Shown in pieces: positions 52,904 to 60,464 of a DNA stretch of 64,000 nt (positions are counted from its first letter, which is position 1; every line of letters begins with the position of its first letter). The DNA comes from Burkholderia ubonensis (GTDB lineage Bacteria; Pseudomonadota; Gammaproteobacteria; Burkholderiales; Burkholderiaceae): positions 868,001 through 932,000 of the forward strand of contig NZ_CP013420.1 of assembly GCF_001718695.1 (NCBI RefSeq), in the 5' to 3' direction. A program made the translations under genes and the position numbers. Below the pieces are notes generated by a model, which worked only from the letters and a program-made list of their open reading frames with translations, made no database searches and had not been told where the DNA came from.

Positions 52904-54258
52904 GATGCTCCTTCGTCAGGTTGACCGCCCGGCTTCGGCGCCGTCTCGGTCGCCGGTGCGGGTTCAGCCACGTTCGCCGTTTGGGCGACCCCGCTGTTGA
53001 TCGTGTTGCCGCCCTCCACGGGAGGCAGAAGCTTGATGTGGCGGACCTCGTTTTGAGTCATCCAGCCGGGTTCGCCAGCGCGGCCGAGCGCGATTCGGAG
53101 CGCTTCGTTCTCACTCTTGAGATCGCCTCGCTCCATGCCTGAAACGTCGAATTCGACGAAGAATTTTTGCCGAGTCGGCCACAATTTCCGGTTGAATTCC
53201 TGCTCAAACTTGCGCAAATCGCGCAAAAGCGTGAATTTCACGAAGCCGCGCCCCATGTTTTCGAGGCCACTTCCCCACGACGTCGTTTTCTCGGTCGATC
53301 CGACCATGAACGGCGGAACACCGAGCACCCGGCAGATCTCCTCGAGGCCCCATTTGCAGGTGTCGAGGATTTGCGCGTCAACCGGCGACATGGTCAGTTC
53401 CTGAACCTTCAATCCGCCGGTGAGGATCGCCGGAAGGTGCGAGTTTGCGACGCCGCTATGGCGCTCGCCCCATGTCGCGCGGAGAAGCTTCGCTTGCTCC
53501 TCTGTCATGTTGCCGTCGGTCGTCAGCGCGAAGTCCGGGCGGGCTCCATTCGAGAAAAATCGCGCGCTGTACTCAGCCGCCGCGAGCGACGTCCCGACAG
53601 ACTGGCGAGCTGCATACGTGATCGGGCTCGGGCTGCGAATCCCGTCGTAGCCGAGGCTCGGGATATGGATGATGTCAGCCGGATGCAGGATGTACTCGGC
53701 GCCGACAAGTGGCTGCACGCGGTAATACAGATCGCCTTGACTGTCGCGGAACGGGAAAACGCGCAGCGGGTGGTGCGCCTTAAATCCCGTCACCAGGTTG
53801 CTGCGAAACGACGGCCGCACGATCTCGGCGAAACAGTCGCCGTAGAACAGCCGAGCCGCGACCATGTACTCCCAGAACACTGCTGCGGAAACGTCCGCGT
53901 CGGGCTGCTCATTCAGGAGCCACCAATACGGATGCTCGACGCGCTCCCGGCCCGTCGCGGTGCGCTGATAGACCGGCATCGGCAGAGTCGAGATCGCGCC
54001 CGCGATCAACGCGACGCACGCGTAGACCGCCGACACCTTCATCGCGGTCGTCTCGTTCACGACCGGGCCGGCGTTGCTGATCGCACCGCCGCCGATGATG
54101 TTCGCCAGCTCCTGAACGGTCAGGCTCTGCCGCGTCTCGTTGATGTTGTTGATGCGCCCCGTCGCCTCGGGCCCATGCTGCGCGCGCCAGGCATTGAGCA
54201 CCGACGAACCCGGCGTCCGGGCCTTCGCCTGCGCTGCCTTGAATACCGCTTCGCTCAT
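52900..54258 (-). CDS. Portal protein, HK97 type
   Basis: A 452-residue portal (NETTAMKVSAVYACVALIAG, DIIHIPSLGYDGIRSPSPIT; VLGVPPFMVGSTEKTTSWGS). It forms the dodecameric ring for DNA entry. The ATG overlaps the terminase stop codon by 4 bases. The C-terminal ~45 residues are Pro/Ala-rich. Confidence 0.94.
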   Translation of the reverse strand: MSEAVFKAAQAKARTPGSSVLNAWRAQHGPEATGRINNINETRQSLTVQELANIIGGGAISNAGPVVNETTAMKVSAVYACVALIAGAISTLPMPVYQRTATGRERVEHPYWWLLNEQPDADVSAAVFWEYMVAARLFYGDCFAEIVRPSFRSNLVTGFKAHHPLRVFPFRDSQGDLYYRVQPLVGAEYILHPADIIHIPSLGYDGIRSPSPITYAARQSVGTSLAAAEYSARFFSNGARPDFALTTDGNMTEEQAKLLRATWGERHSGVANSHLPAILTGGLKVQELTMSPVDAQILDTCKWGLEEICRVLGVPPFMVGSTEKTTSWGSGLENMGRGFVKFTLLRDLRKFEQEFNRKLWPTRQKFFVEFDVSGMERGDLKSENEALRIALGRAGEPGWMTQNEVRHIKLLPPVEGGNTINSGVAQTANVAEPAPATETAPKPGGQPDEGAS

Positions 54259-55910
54259 AGGATCACAATTCCAGGTTTCGGTGCCGACTGCGGATTCAGG
54301 CTGATCAGGGATACCGCGTTGAAGGTCGCCATCAGCGGATCGATCTTCGCGGTGCCGCTGGCCTGCTTGGTGATCAGGATCGCGTTGCCGCGCGGCTCGA
54401 CGCGCGCGTTGCCGACGCACCAGTTCATAAGACGCTGACCGCCGTGAAGCAGGCCGCCTTCGGCGAGCTTCCGCTCGGTCGTCTTGATCGCGCCAGTGAG
54501 TTTCCAGCCCTGCGAGATCGCGAGCACCTTATCCTCAGGCACATCGGCATCGACGAGTGCGTCAAGGATCGCGCCAATCCCCGCAGGGTCTACGCCGACT
54601 CTGTCGAGCAGACCTGATCGCTCGCACTGCGCGACGTACCCGGCCAGTTCGTCGACGTCGTCGCCGATCACCTCGACGAGCGTCAGGTCGCCATCCTTCG
54701 AAAAGTCCTCGAAGCGCGCGGCCTCGGCCTTGCGTCGCTCGAGCACCGATGGATGCGCCCACGCGTGCGTCCAGAGGAGCCAGTTTCCTGTACCGGTCTC
54801 GCGCCCGGCCACGGCCAGACCGAGCAAGTCGTCGAGGCCGCCGCCGTCGATGCCGACGTCGATCACCTCGGACCGTGCAATCAGATCCTCGAGCGAGAGC
54901 CGCTGGACGCCTTGCCTCTCCCAGTAATCGGCGCCAGCCCACCGGTCCGACCGGAGCGCGAGCCCGATTTCGACGTTGGCGTGCTTCGCGAGGAAGCCGC
55001 GGAACGACTCTTCGCCGCCCTCCTTCGCCTTGCGGAATTCGCGCTCCAGAAACGCTTGGTCGACCGAGTAGCCGAGGTTCGGATTGACCATCCCAAGGTT
55101 TTCGGAGAGCAGGTGCTCCTTCCGCTCGACCATGTCCGGCGGATGCTCGAAGATCACCGGCACGAAGCACGGATCGTGAATCTTCCCGTCGCGCACGTCG
55201 CGCGCATAACGCAGCTTCTGCAGGAACACGCCGGCCGGCGGATCATCCGATTGCGTCGTGAGGTAGATCACGAACCCTTCCGGACGCGATGCCAGGCCGC
55301 CGATCGCTTCGCGCAGCATGTTCTCGGCATTCGCCTGCTTGCCGAACAACCACACCTCATCAACCAGCGTACCGACGCTCTTCTTCCCGCCGACCGTGTT
55401 CGAATCGGCCGCCACCACCTTCAACGTCGCGCCAGTCGTTCGGTGCGTGATCGTCTTGATGTGCGTCTGCACCTGGAAGAGATCGTCGAGCTCCTCCTCA
55501 TGCTTCACCATGTCCCGGCTCGGCGCGAAGCTGTTGTTCGCGACCTCGATCGTCGGGGCGAGGATTGCGTACTCCGCCGACATGCGCCAATTCAGGATCA
55601 TGGCCGTCATCATGATCCCCGCGGCAAGCGTCGACTTGCTGTTCTTCTTTGGGATGCAGACGAACCACTCAGTAATCAGGCGCCGGCCGCTCTCCGCGTC
55701 ATAGGCACCGAAGATCGATGCGACCAGATCAAACACCCACTCCGCCGACGATTCTCCGAACGTCGGGCTACCCGGCGCGTCGACGATCTTCAGCTCCTTG
55801 AATACAGCGAGCGCCTGCTCGGCCTGCTCCGGGAAGATCGGCGGGGGAATGATCGACCTCCCCGACTTGAGCCGTTCGGCCCAGTCCGGACATGCGGTTG
55901 ACCATTCCAT
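54255..55910 (-). CDS. terL: Terminase large subunit
   Basis: A 551-residue packaging motor. The ATPase domain has a Walker A-like motif (VCIPKKNSKSTLAAG) and Walker B (GTLVDEVWLF). The nuclease domain has the metal-binding Asp in IDVGIDGGGLDD and a later Asp in VGVDPAGIG. This belongs to the HK97/phi-type terminase group, which usually generates cohesive ends. Confidence 0.95.
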   Translation of the reverse strand: MEWSTACPDWAERLKSGRSIIPPPIFPEQAEQALAVFKELKIVDAPGSPTFGESSAEWVFDLVASIFGAYDAESGRRLITEWFVCIPKKNSKSTLAAGIMMTAMILNWRMSAEYAILAPTIEVANNSFAPSRDMVKHEEELDDLFQVQTHIKTITHRTTGATLKVVAADSNTVGGKKSVGTLVDEVWLFGKQANAENMLREAIGGLASRPEGFVIYLTTQSDDPPAGVFLQKLRYARDVRDGKIHDPCFVPVIFEHPPDMVERKEHLLSENLGMVNPNLGYSVDQAFLEREFRKAKEGGEESFRGFLAKHANVEIGLALRSDRWAGADYWERQGVQRLSLEDLIARSEVIDVGIDGGGLDDLLGLAVAGRETGTGNWLLWTHAWAHPSVLERRKAEAARFEDFSKDGDLTLVEVIGDDVDELAGYVAQCERSGLLDRVGVDPAGIGAILDALVDADVPEDKVLAISQGWKLTGAIKTTERKLAEGGLLHGGQRLMNWCVGNARVEPRGNAILITKQASGTAKIDPLMATFNAVSLISLNPQSAPKPGIVIL

Positions 55911-55913
55911 GCA

Positions 55914-56396
55914 TCACTTCCTGTTGTTGACGACGAGCTTCGGGGGCGTCAGTGCGCCGAATTTGCTGGCCGCCTTTTTCGCGGCCTCCGCTTGCGCATC
56001 CTTCTTGCCGCCCTCGCCGAGCTTCTGGTGCATGAACGGCATGAGGGACTTTGCCGCGTCGATGCGCAGCTTCGGCTCGGTGAGCTGATCGTTCATCGCC
56101 GCGAGCAGGAAGTCTTTCGGATCCTTGTAAGTGAGGATCGCGGCCAGATCGAACCCGGCGGCGACCGCCGCTTGCGTGACCGGGTCGTCTCCCGCCGGCG
56201 GTGCCGACTTCCGCTTCGGCGCGGGCTTCTTTTTGCGCTCCGCGAGGTACGCCGCGACGTCCTTGTCTTTAACAAGGCGCGACCCGGCCGCCGACGCCGT
56301 CTTAGCGCTGTAGCCTGCCGCGATAGCCGCGTCCTTATTGGACTTGCCGGCTAAAACAGCATCGGCGAACTTCCGCTTTTTCGCTGTTAAAGCCAT
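55914..56396 (-). CDS. Terminase small subunit
   Basis: A 160-residue protein. The N-terminal helix-turn-helix (KKRKFADAVLAGKSNKDAAI, AAGYSAKTASAAG) recognises the packaging site. A Lys/Pro-rich linker leads to a C-terminal part (LLAAMNDQLTEPKLRIDAAK) that binds TerL. GGAGG lies 9 bases before the start. Confidence 0.88.
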   Translation of the reverse strand: MALTAKKRKFADAVLAGKSNKDAAIAAGYSAKTASAAGSRLVKDKDVAAYLAERKKKPAPKRKSAPPAGDDPVTQAAVAAGFDLAAILTYKDPKDFLLAAMNDQLTEPKLRIDAAKSLMPFMHQKLGEGGKKDAQAEAAKKAASKFGALTPPKLVVNNRK

Positions 56397-56509
56397 TAAC
56401 AAAATCCTCCAGGGGCGATTTTTTCTCCGCGTGGGAGGTCGGGCGGTGTCCCGCGATGTGCAACGCCAGACTTTCGACACCCCCCGCCGCAAATGCGAAT
56501 AAATCGCAT

Positions 56510-56833
56510 TCACAGGCGCGCCGTACGGCTGCGCGCCTCCTCAGCCGTCTTCGCCTTGTGACAGTCATCGCAGAGCAGCTGCAGGTTGCCGTCGTCGTTG
56601 CTGCCGCCTTGCTCGAGCGGCACGTCGTGATCGACCTGATCTCGCCACGGCAACCACACGCAGCCGCAGCGCCGACACTTGAACTCCTGCGCGACAGCGA
56701 TGCGCTGCCGCGTCTTGACCCATCGACTACCGCGAATGCGCGGCGTCGTGCCGGCCTTCGCTTCGAGCATCGGCACGCGCGTGGCTGTCAGTACCTGCAC
56801 GCGCGGCTTGAGCGTCGTCAGCTTTCGACCCAT
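56510..56833 (-). CDS. HNH endonuclease
   Basis: A 107-residue HNH nuclease. Zinc cysteines (FKCRRCGC; LLCDDCHKAKT) frame the active site (QVDHDVPLEQGGSNDDGNLQ). Such genes next to the terminase are needed for specific cutting at cohesive ends in HK97-like phages. Confidence 0.92.
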   Translation of the reverse strand: MGRKLTTLKPRVQVLTATRVPMLEAKAGTTPRIRGSRWVKTRQRIAVAQEFKCRRCGCVWLPWRDQVDHDVPLEQGGSNDDGNLQLLCDDCHKAKTAEEARSRTARL

Positions 56834-56851
56834 TGCTTCAATGCTTGCGGC

Positions 56852-57199
56852 TCAAACACCTGCAGGCTGAGCGACAGCACGCACCAACGCCATGATTCCG
56901 GTCTGAATGTCGGTCTTGGCGATCGCGACCCAGCGGTGCGGCTCAGCTGCCTCGAAGCGCTGAAACTCACGGCACTCGTCGGTCGCCCCCTGCGAGATGT
57001 CGACGCCGAGTCCCTCCGGCCGATCGAGTGAGCGCTGCGCGTCGCTGCGCTTCGTCGCCCATTGCGTATCGAGCAGATTTTTCAGCTCGAATTGCAACGA
57101 GATCAGCTCGGCGCCCTTCGCCTTGATTCGGTTCATCAGGTCGATCTCGGCGGCCGATAGATCGCGATAGCCCTTGATGTGCTTGTGCTGGTTGTCCAT
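56852..57199 (-). CDS. acb2: Acb2-like anti-CBASS cyclic nucleotide sponge
   Basis: A 115-residue all-helical protein. The N-terminal helix segment IKGYRDLSAAEIDLMNRIKA and the C-terminal segment WVAIAKTDIQTGIMALVRAV match the Acb2/Tad1 (DUF7681) family as I know it. Acb2 forms hexamers that bind cyclic di- and trinucleotides and so block CBASS immunity. A less typical insertion lies between the helices. It is the first gene after the putative late promoter and terminator. GGAG precedes the ATG by 6 bases. Confidence 0.78.
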   Translation of the reverse strand: MDNQHKHIKGYRDLSAAEIDLMNRIKAKGAELISLQFELKNLLDTQWATKRSDAQRSLDRPEGLGVDISQGATDECREFQRFEAAEPHRWVAIAKTDIQTGIMALVRAVAQPAGV

Positions 57200-57210
57200 C
57201 TGAACTCCAA

Positions 57211-57245
57211 ACGCAAAAAGCCCGCTTGCTTTCGCTTGCGGGCTT
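57211..57245 (-). terminator. tR'-like terminator of the late operon
   Basis: Stem AAGCCCGC / GCGGGCTT with an internal GAAA loop, followed on the minus strand by TTTTTG. It lies about 30 bases past the predicted late start site and before acb2. This is the place of lambda tR', where Q modification is needed to read on. Confidence 0.88.
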
Positions 57246-57280
57246 CGTGTTCGCACCATCGGTACGGTATATGAAAACGG

Positions 57281-57309
57281 ACTATATGGCGGGGATTTCC
57301 GCCAGTCAA
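57281..57309 (-). promoter_or_regulatory. pR'-like late promoter
   Basis: TTGACT and TATAGT are separated by exactly 17 bases on the minus strand. The -35 hexamer overlaps the stop codon of the Q-like gene. The spacer contains an inverted repeat GGCGG / CCGCC. Confidence 0.85.
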
Positions 57310-57884
57310 GCAGTTTCCGAGATGAGCATGCCAATTTCGTCGAGACGCTCGCTCAGCTTCGTCAGTCCGTTCCTCTCGAGATCCTTGATGTAACGCCGGA
57401 TCGCTGCCGCGTGACGTTCGGCCGTGCGCGGCGGAATCCCAAGGTTCTCTGCAACGATGTTGACGTTCTCCTTCTCGCCGAAGTACTTCATGATGACCGC
57501 GCGCCGAAACTCCTTCACGGGCGGAACAGGCGTCAATGCCTCGCCGACGTGATCTGCAAGTTGGCTAACCGCCTCGTCAAATTGCTTCGTGATCTTCCAG
57601 CCGCGGCAGCATGCGAACCCACAATTGCATTGCTCGCTTCGCTTGATCTTGCTCGACACAAGCGCGACGAACTGCCAGTAGTCGAGTCGGTGCAGTTCGG
57701 CGAACACCATGCCCGCCTGGCCGGCGCCGTCGAGGCCGATCAGCCCGCGCCCGCTTCCGTACGCACCGCGTTGCAGGATCTTCGCCATCGGCGACAACGC
57801 GTATTGCTGGTCACTGTAGTTGCATGCGAAAACGATGGCCTCTTGCGGGCTCTTGAATATGCCTTCGTGTTTGACCGCTTGCAT
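57306..57884 (-). CDS. Putative Q-type late antiterminator
   Basis: A 192-residue protein. It has a cysteine cluster (QCNCGFACCRGWK), probably metal-binding, and a C-terminal helix-turn-helix (VNIVAENLGIPPRTAERHAA). Similarity to known Q proteins is weak, but its place is right: between the early genes and a strong promoter and terminator leading into the late operon. The start at 57884 has AAGGAG 6 bases upstream; an earlier ATG has none. A plain transcription activator is the alternative. Confidence 0.65.
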   Translation of the reverse strand: MQAVKHEGIFKSPQEAIVFACNYSDQQYALSPMAKILQRGAYGSGRGLIGLDGAGQAGMVFAELHRLDYWQFVALVSSKIKRSEQCNCGFACCRGWKITKQFDEAVSQLADHVGEALTPVPPVKEFRRAVIMKYFGEKENVNIVAENLGIPPRTAERHAAAIRRYIKDLERNGLTKLSERLDEIGMLISETA

Positions 57885-57938
57885 GCTGGCTCCTTGTGTT
57901 TTCATCAATTTCGATATTTCGTTTTTGCCTGCGGGACG

Positions 57939-58184
57939 TCAGAACACGACCGTGAAGTTGATCCCGTAATACGACAGCCACTCGACCAACTGCCATCTGA
58001 TCGCCTGCAGTCGCGGGAATGGAAACTCGATCTGCTGCGGCTTTTCCGGCTCACTCTGGCCGATGAGCGGGCAGCCTTCGAACGCGATGAGTGTCGCGCC
58101 CGTTAGGCTGTCGATGCGTTGCGCGCTCGTTTCACGCAGATGAGTCGGCACGTCGGCGATGTCGATGTATGCAAATGCGGTCAC
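57939..58184 (-). CDS. Early hypothetical protein
   Basis: An 81-residue protein starting with GTG, chosen because GGAGG lies 7 bases upstream. It overlaps the preceding stop codon as GTGA. Segments VTAFAYIDIADVPTHL and QAIRWQLVEWLSYYG are not recognised. Confidence 0.65.
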   Translation of the reverse strand: MTAFAYIDIADVPTHLRETSAQRIDSLTGATLIAFEGCPLIGQSEPEKPQQIEFPFPRLQAIRWQLVEWLSYYGINFTVVF

Positions 58185-58495
58185 GCGTTTTCCTCCACAT
58201 TCCATTCAAGGTCGCCGCTCGCGAGAAACGGCGCGAGGGTCTTTGCATTCCAGTTCACCGGCACCTCAACCGGATATGTGCCGTCCGGATTCCACGCGTG
58301 CGGCGCCGCCTGATCGCGGTACTTGTCCGGCACGATCACATCTGCGTAGATCCACGCCGGCACTGGCTTCGATGGAATCCCCTGACGAACCGGGCCGCGC
58401 AAGCGAACCGCACGGCATTCAAACGTCGCCCAATTCGCGCGGTAGTGGCGCCAGTGGCGCACGGCCGGTAGAGCCATCTTCACGACAAGTCGCAC
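58181..58495 (-). CDS. Early hypothetical protein
   Basis: A 104-residue protein with a GTG start and GAGGAGG upstream. The middle part is basic, the end acidic (SGDLEWNVEENA). Not recognised. It overlaps the DUF1364 gene by 16 bases. Confidence 0.65.
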   Translation of the reverse strand: MRLVVKMALPAVRHWRHYRANWATFECRAVRLRGPVRQGIPSKPVPAWIYADVIVPDKYRDQAAPHAWNPDGTYPVEVPVNWNAKTLAPFLASGDLEWNVEENA

Positions 58496-58953
58496 GCTTC
58501 CTCCTCAATTCCCATCTTCCGGGCGCGCACCTGCACCCATTCTTCAAATGCCAGATCCCACACATCGAACTTGACCTGCCTCGGCGTGCCGACGCGGTTC
58601 TGATCGATCCATGCGTGGCACCGCACGCAGCCCGGAACCGTGAATTCGTTTTTCGCCTTTAAGTTGCCAGCCTTGCCGTGGCGCCCTTGATTCGAATGGC
58701 ACGGGACCACCGTCTCGTCGAGCGGATTGAGCCGGCAGACGCCCGGCACGCGGAGATAGCACGGTTCGCCGCGGCAGGCCGCAAGATACTTCGCACCTTC
58801 GGCGACAGTAGGTTTCTTGATCCGGCTTTTGATCGCGGTCCGGTGCTCGAGCGTCGCGCGAGACGCCAGGCTACTGAACGGCGAACCCGGCTTGCGCTTG
58901 AAGCCGGTCGACTTCAGCGGCGTCTTGCGCTGCAGCGGTGCAGATCGCTTCAA
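58480..58953 (-). CDS. DUF1364 nuclease (YbcO-like)
   Basis: A 157-residue putative nuclease. It has cysteines of the family (ACRGEPCYLRVPGVCRLNP) and a His/Cys C-terminal part (VPGCVRCHAWID), matching lambdoid YbcO/DUF1364 proteins. The TTG start overlaps the preceding stop codon as TTGA with GAGGT upstream. It may act in DNA recombination or repair. Confidence 0.82.
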   Translation of the reverse strand: MKRSAPLQRKTPLKSTGFKRKPGSPFSSLASRATLEHRTAIKSRIKKPTVAEGAKYLAACRGEPCYLRVPGVCRLNPLDETVVPCHSNQGRHGKAGNLKAKNEFTVPGCVRCHAWIDQNRVGTPRQVKFDVWDLAFEEWVQVRARKMGIEEEACDLS

Positions 58954-59204
58954 GCTGTCACCTCGTCGCGCCGTTGCTCGTGCTCGATCTCCGGCTCGCC
59001 GCGCAGCGGCGTCAAGCACTCGTCGCAAATACCCGTGATCTTGTACGAGCGGCCCGCATGCCAAAGCCAGATTGGCTCCTCTATCGTCCAGACCGCCTGC
59101 TCGTCCGCGGTCGTAACGCGCACGATGCGGCCGAGCACTTTCTTCTCGATCGCCGTGCGCGCGCCGCGGGTCACGATAGCCAGATCACCCGGTTTGCAGT
59201 TCAT
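58950..59204 (-). CDS. Early hypothetical protein
   Basis: An 84-residue protein (MNCKPGDLAIVTRGARTAIE) with a beta-rich, SH3-like look and one Cys pair (ICDEC). Similar small proteins are frequent in phage early regions. Overlaps both neighbours. Confidence 0.68.
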   Translation of the reverse strand: MNCKPGDLAIVTRGARTAIEKKVLGRIVRVTTADEQAVWTIEEPIWLWHAGRSYKITGICDECLTPLRGEPEIEHEQRRDEVTA

Positions 59205-59557
59205 GCCGCCTCCATCCGCTCGATCGCGTCCGAGCTCAACACTGGAAATTCGCCCGCGAGGCCGACCAGGTGATGCGCCTGGTACACACGCAGGCCGAGA
59301 CCGCGCGCCACCACGTGCTCGATGTTCGCTCCACGGGATCGCTCCCAGCCCGGCAGCAGCGCGATACCGTCGCAGTCGACCAGTTGCTTGATGTCAGCTC
59401 GCATGCATGAGAGCCAGTCGGCACCCGAATTCGCATTGATCTCAGCCGGATTCACGATTTGGAAGCCCAGGCCGCGCAGGCGGGATGCCTCGGCATTGAA
59501 TGCTGGAAAGTTCAGCTCCGGATACCCGCTCATCGGGCCGGCGAGATAGAGCCTCAT
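59201..59557 (-). CDS. DUF4406 nucleotide-hydrolase-like protein
   Basis: A 118-residue protein of the DUF4406 / nucleoside 2-deoxyribosyltransferase-like fold. MRLYLAGPMSGYPELNFPAF and CDGIALLPGWERSRGANIEH are the family core. It may cleave or sense nucleotides. Overlaps both neighbours by 4 bases. Confidence 0.85.
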   Translation of the reverse strand: MRLYLAGPMSGYPELNFPAFNAEASRLRGLGFQIVNPAEINANSGADWLSCMRADIKQLVDCDGIALLPGWERSRGANIEHVVARGLGLRVYQAHHLVGLAGEFPVLSSDAIERMEAA

Positions 59558-59901
59558 GCCGCAACCCTGCCGACGTCGACCATTGCTCGCATCGCAGGAA
59601 TCACGACGCTGAATGCATCGTCGAATGCCGCCCGACGTTGAAGCGTCGCCGCATAAGCCGGCGTTACCTTCCAGTCGGCAGATGACGGAAAGGGCTTGCC
59701 GGTAAGGCGATAGGTGAAGCCATCCTTCCGCCGGGCGCCCTGCTTGACGTATCCCAGCTCGACGAGCCTTCTCACCGGCTTCTTGATCGTCTCGATGTTC
59801 GCATCGAGCTTGTTCGCGATCGCCGCCATGGAGATCCCCGGATTGTCGCGAAGACATTCGCAGATGCGGCGCGACGTGAAGCCCATCTTTCCTTCAGCCA
59901 T
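59554..59901 (-). CDS. Winged-helix DNA-binding protein
   Basis: A 115-residue protein. The N-terminal half is a MarR/ArsR-like winged helix (FTSRRICECLRDNPGISMAA, ANKLDANIETIKKPVRRLVE). The remainder is not recognised. Probably an early regulator. Confidence 0.75.
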   Translation of the reverse strand: MAEGKMGFTSRRICECLRDNPGISMAAIANKLDANIETIKKPVRRLVELGYVKQGARRKDGFTYRLTGKPFPSSADWKVTPAYAATLQRRAAFDDAFSVVIPAMRAMVDVGRVAA

Positions 59902-60464
59902 CAAACCTCCTTGATCGTGATGTCGTATTTCTCCAGCATCTGCTTGCGCTTCTGGATGTACGTACGGTTCTTCCGCGTCGCCACGGACTTCACGTCCTCG
60001 ACGACCTGCTTGCCCGTCGCGACGTCGAAATAGACGAAGTCGGCGACATACTTGGATACCCGCTCCCACGTGCCGTCGTCGCGCTGCTTGCGATCGGTGA
60101 GAACAAACGGGACCTGCAGCTGCAAGTTGCGAATGACGCCGGCCGCCTGCAGCTGGATCAGGTGGAACCAGCGCGAGCGCTCCTTCTCGCTGTCGAATTT
60201 GATGCCGTTGTGCTCGCACCTCGTGTTGCGGTATTTCGGCGTGCGCTTCGGCTTCGCCATCGAAAGCGGCACCGGCGCGAATGGGTCGAGCCTGTCGGCG
60301 ATCTCATCGAAACTGCTGTCGACCTGCGGGTGGTTACCCGTGGCCTCATAGATCCGTCGCTGCGCTGTGGTCATCGTCGGCCGCGCGTCATCGCGCACGC
60401 GCGCAGTGCCGACCGTCTTCGTTCCGGCCGGGACGACCAACGGCCAGGGTGTCCGCTTCGTCAT
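59901..60464 (-). CDS. DUF1064 endonuclease-like protein
   Basis: A 187-residue protein. The C-terminal half is a PD-(D/E)XK-type domain of DUF1064: GIKFDSEKERSRWFHLIQLQ, then YVADFVYFDVATGKQVVEDV with the Asp/Glu-x-Lys core. The first ~75 residues are a Pro-rich lead. It may resolve branched DNA (Rap/Rus-like role). It overlaps the next start as TGATG. Confidence 0.83.
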   Translation of the reverse strand: MTKRTPWPLVVPAGTKTVGTARVRDDARPTMTTAQRRIYEATGNHPQVDSSFDEIADRLDPFAPVPLSMAKPKRTPKYRNTRCEHNGIKFDSEKERSRWFHLIQLQAAGVIRNLQLQVPFVLTDRKQRDDGTWERVSKYVADFVYFDVATGKQVVEDVKSVATRKNRTYIQKRKQMLEKYDITIKEV

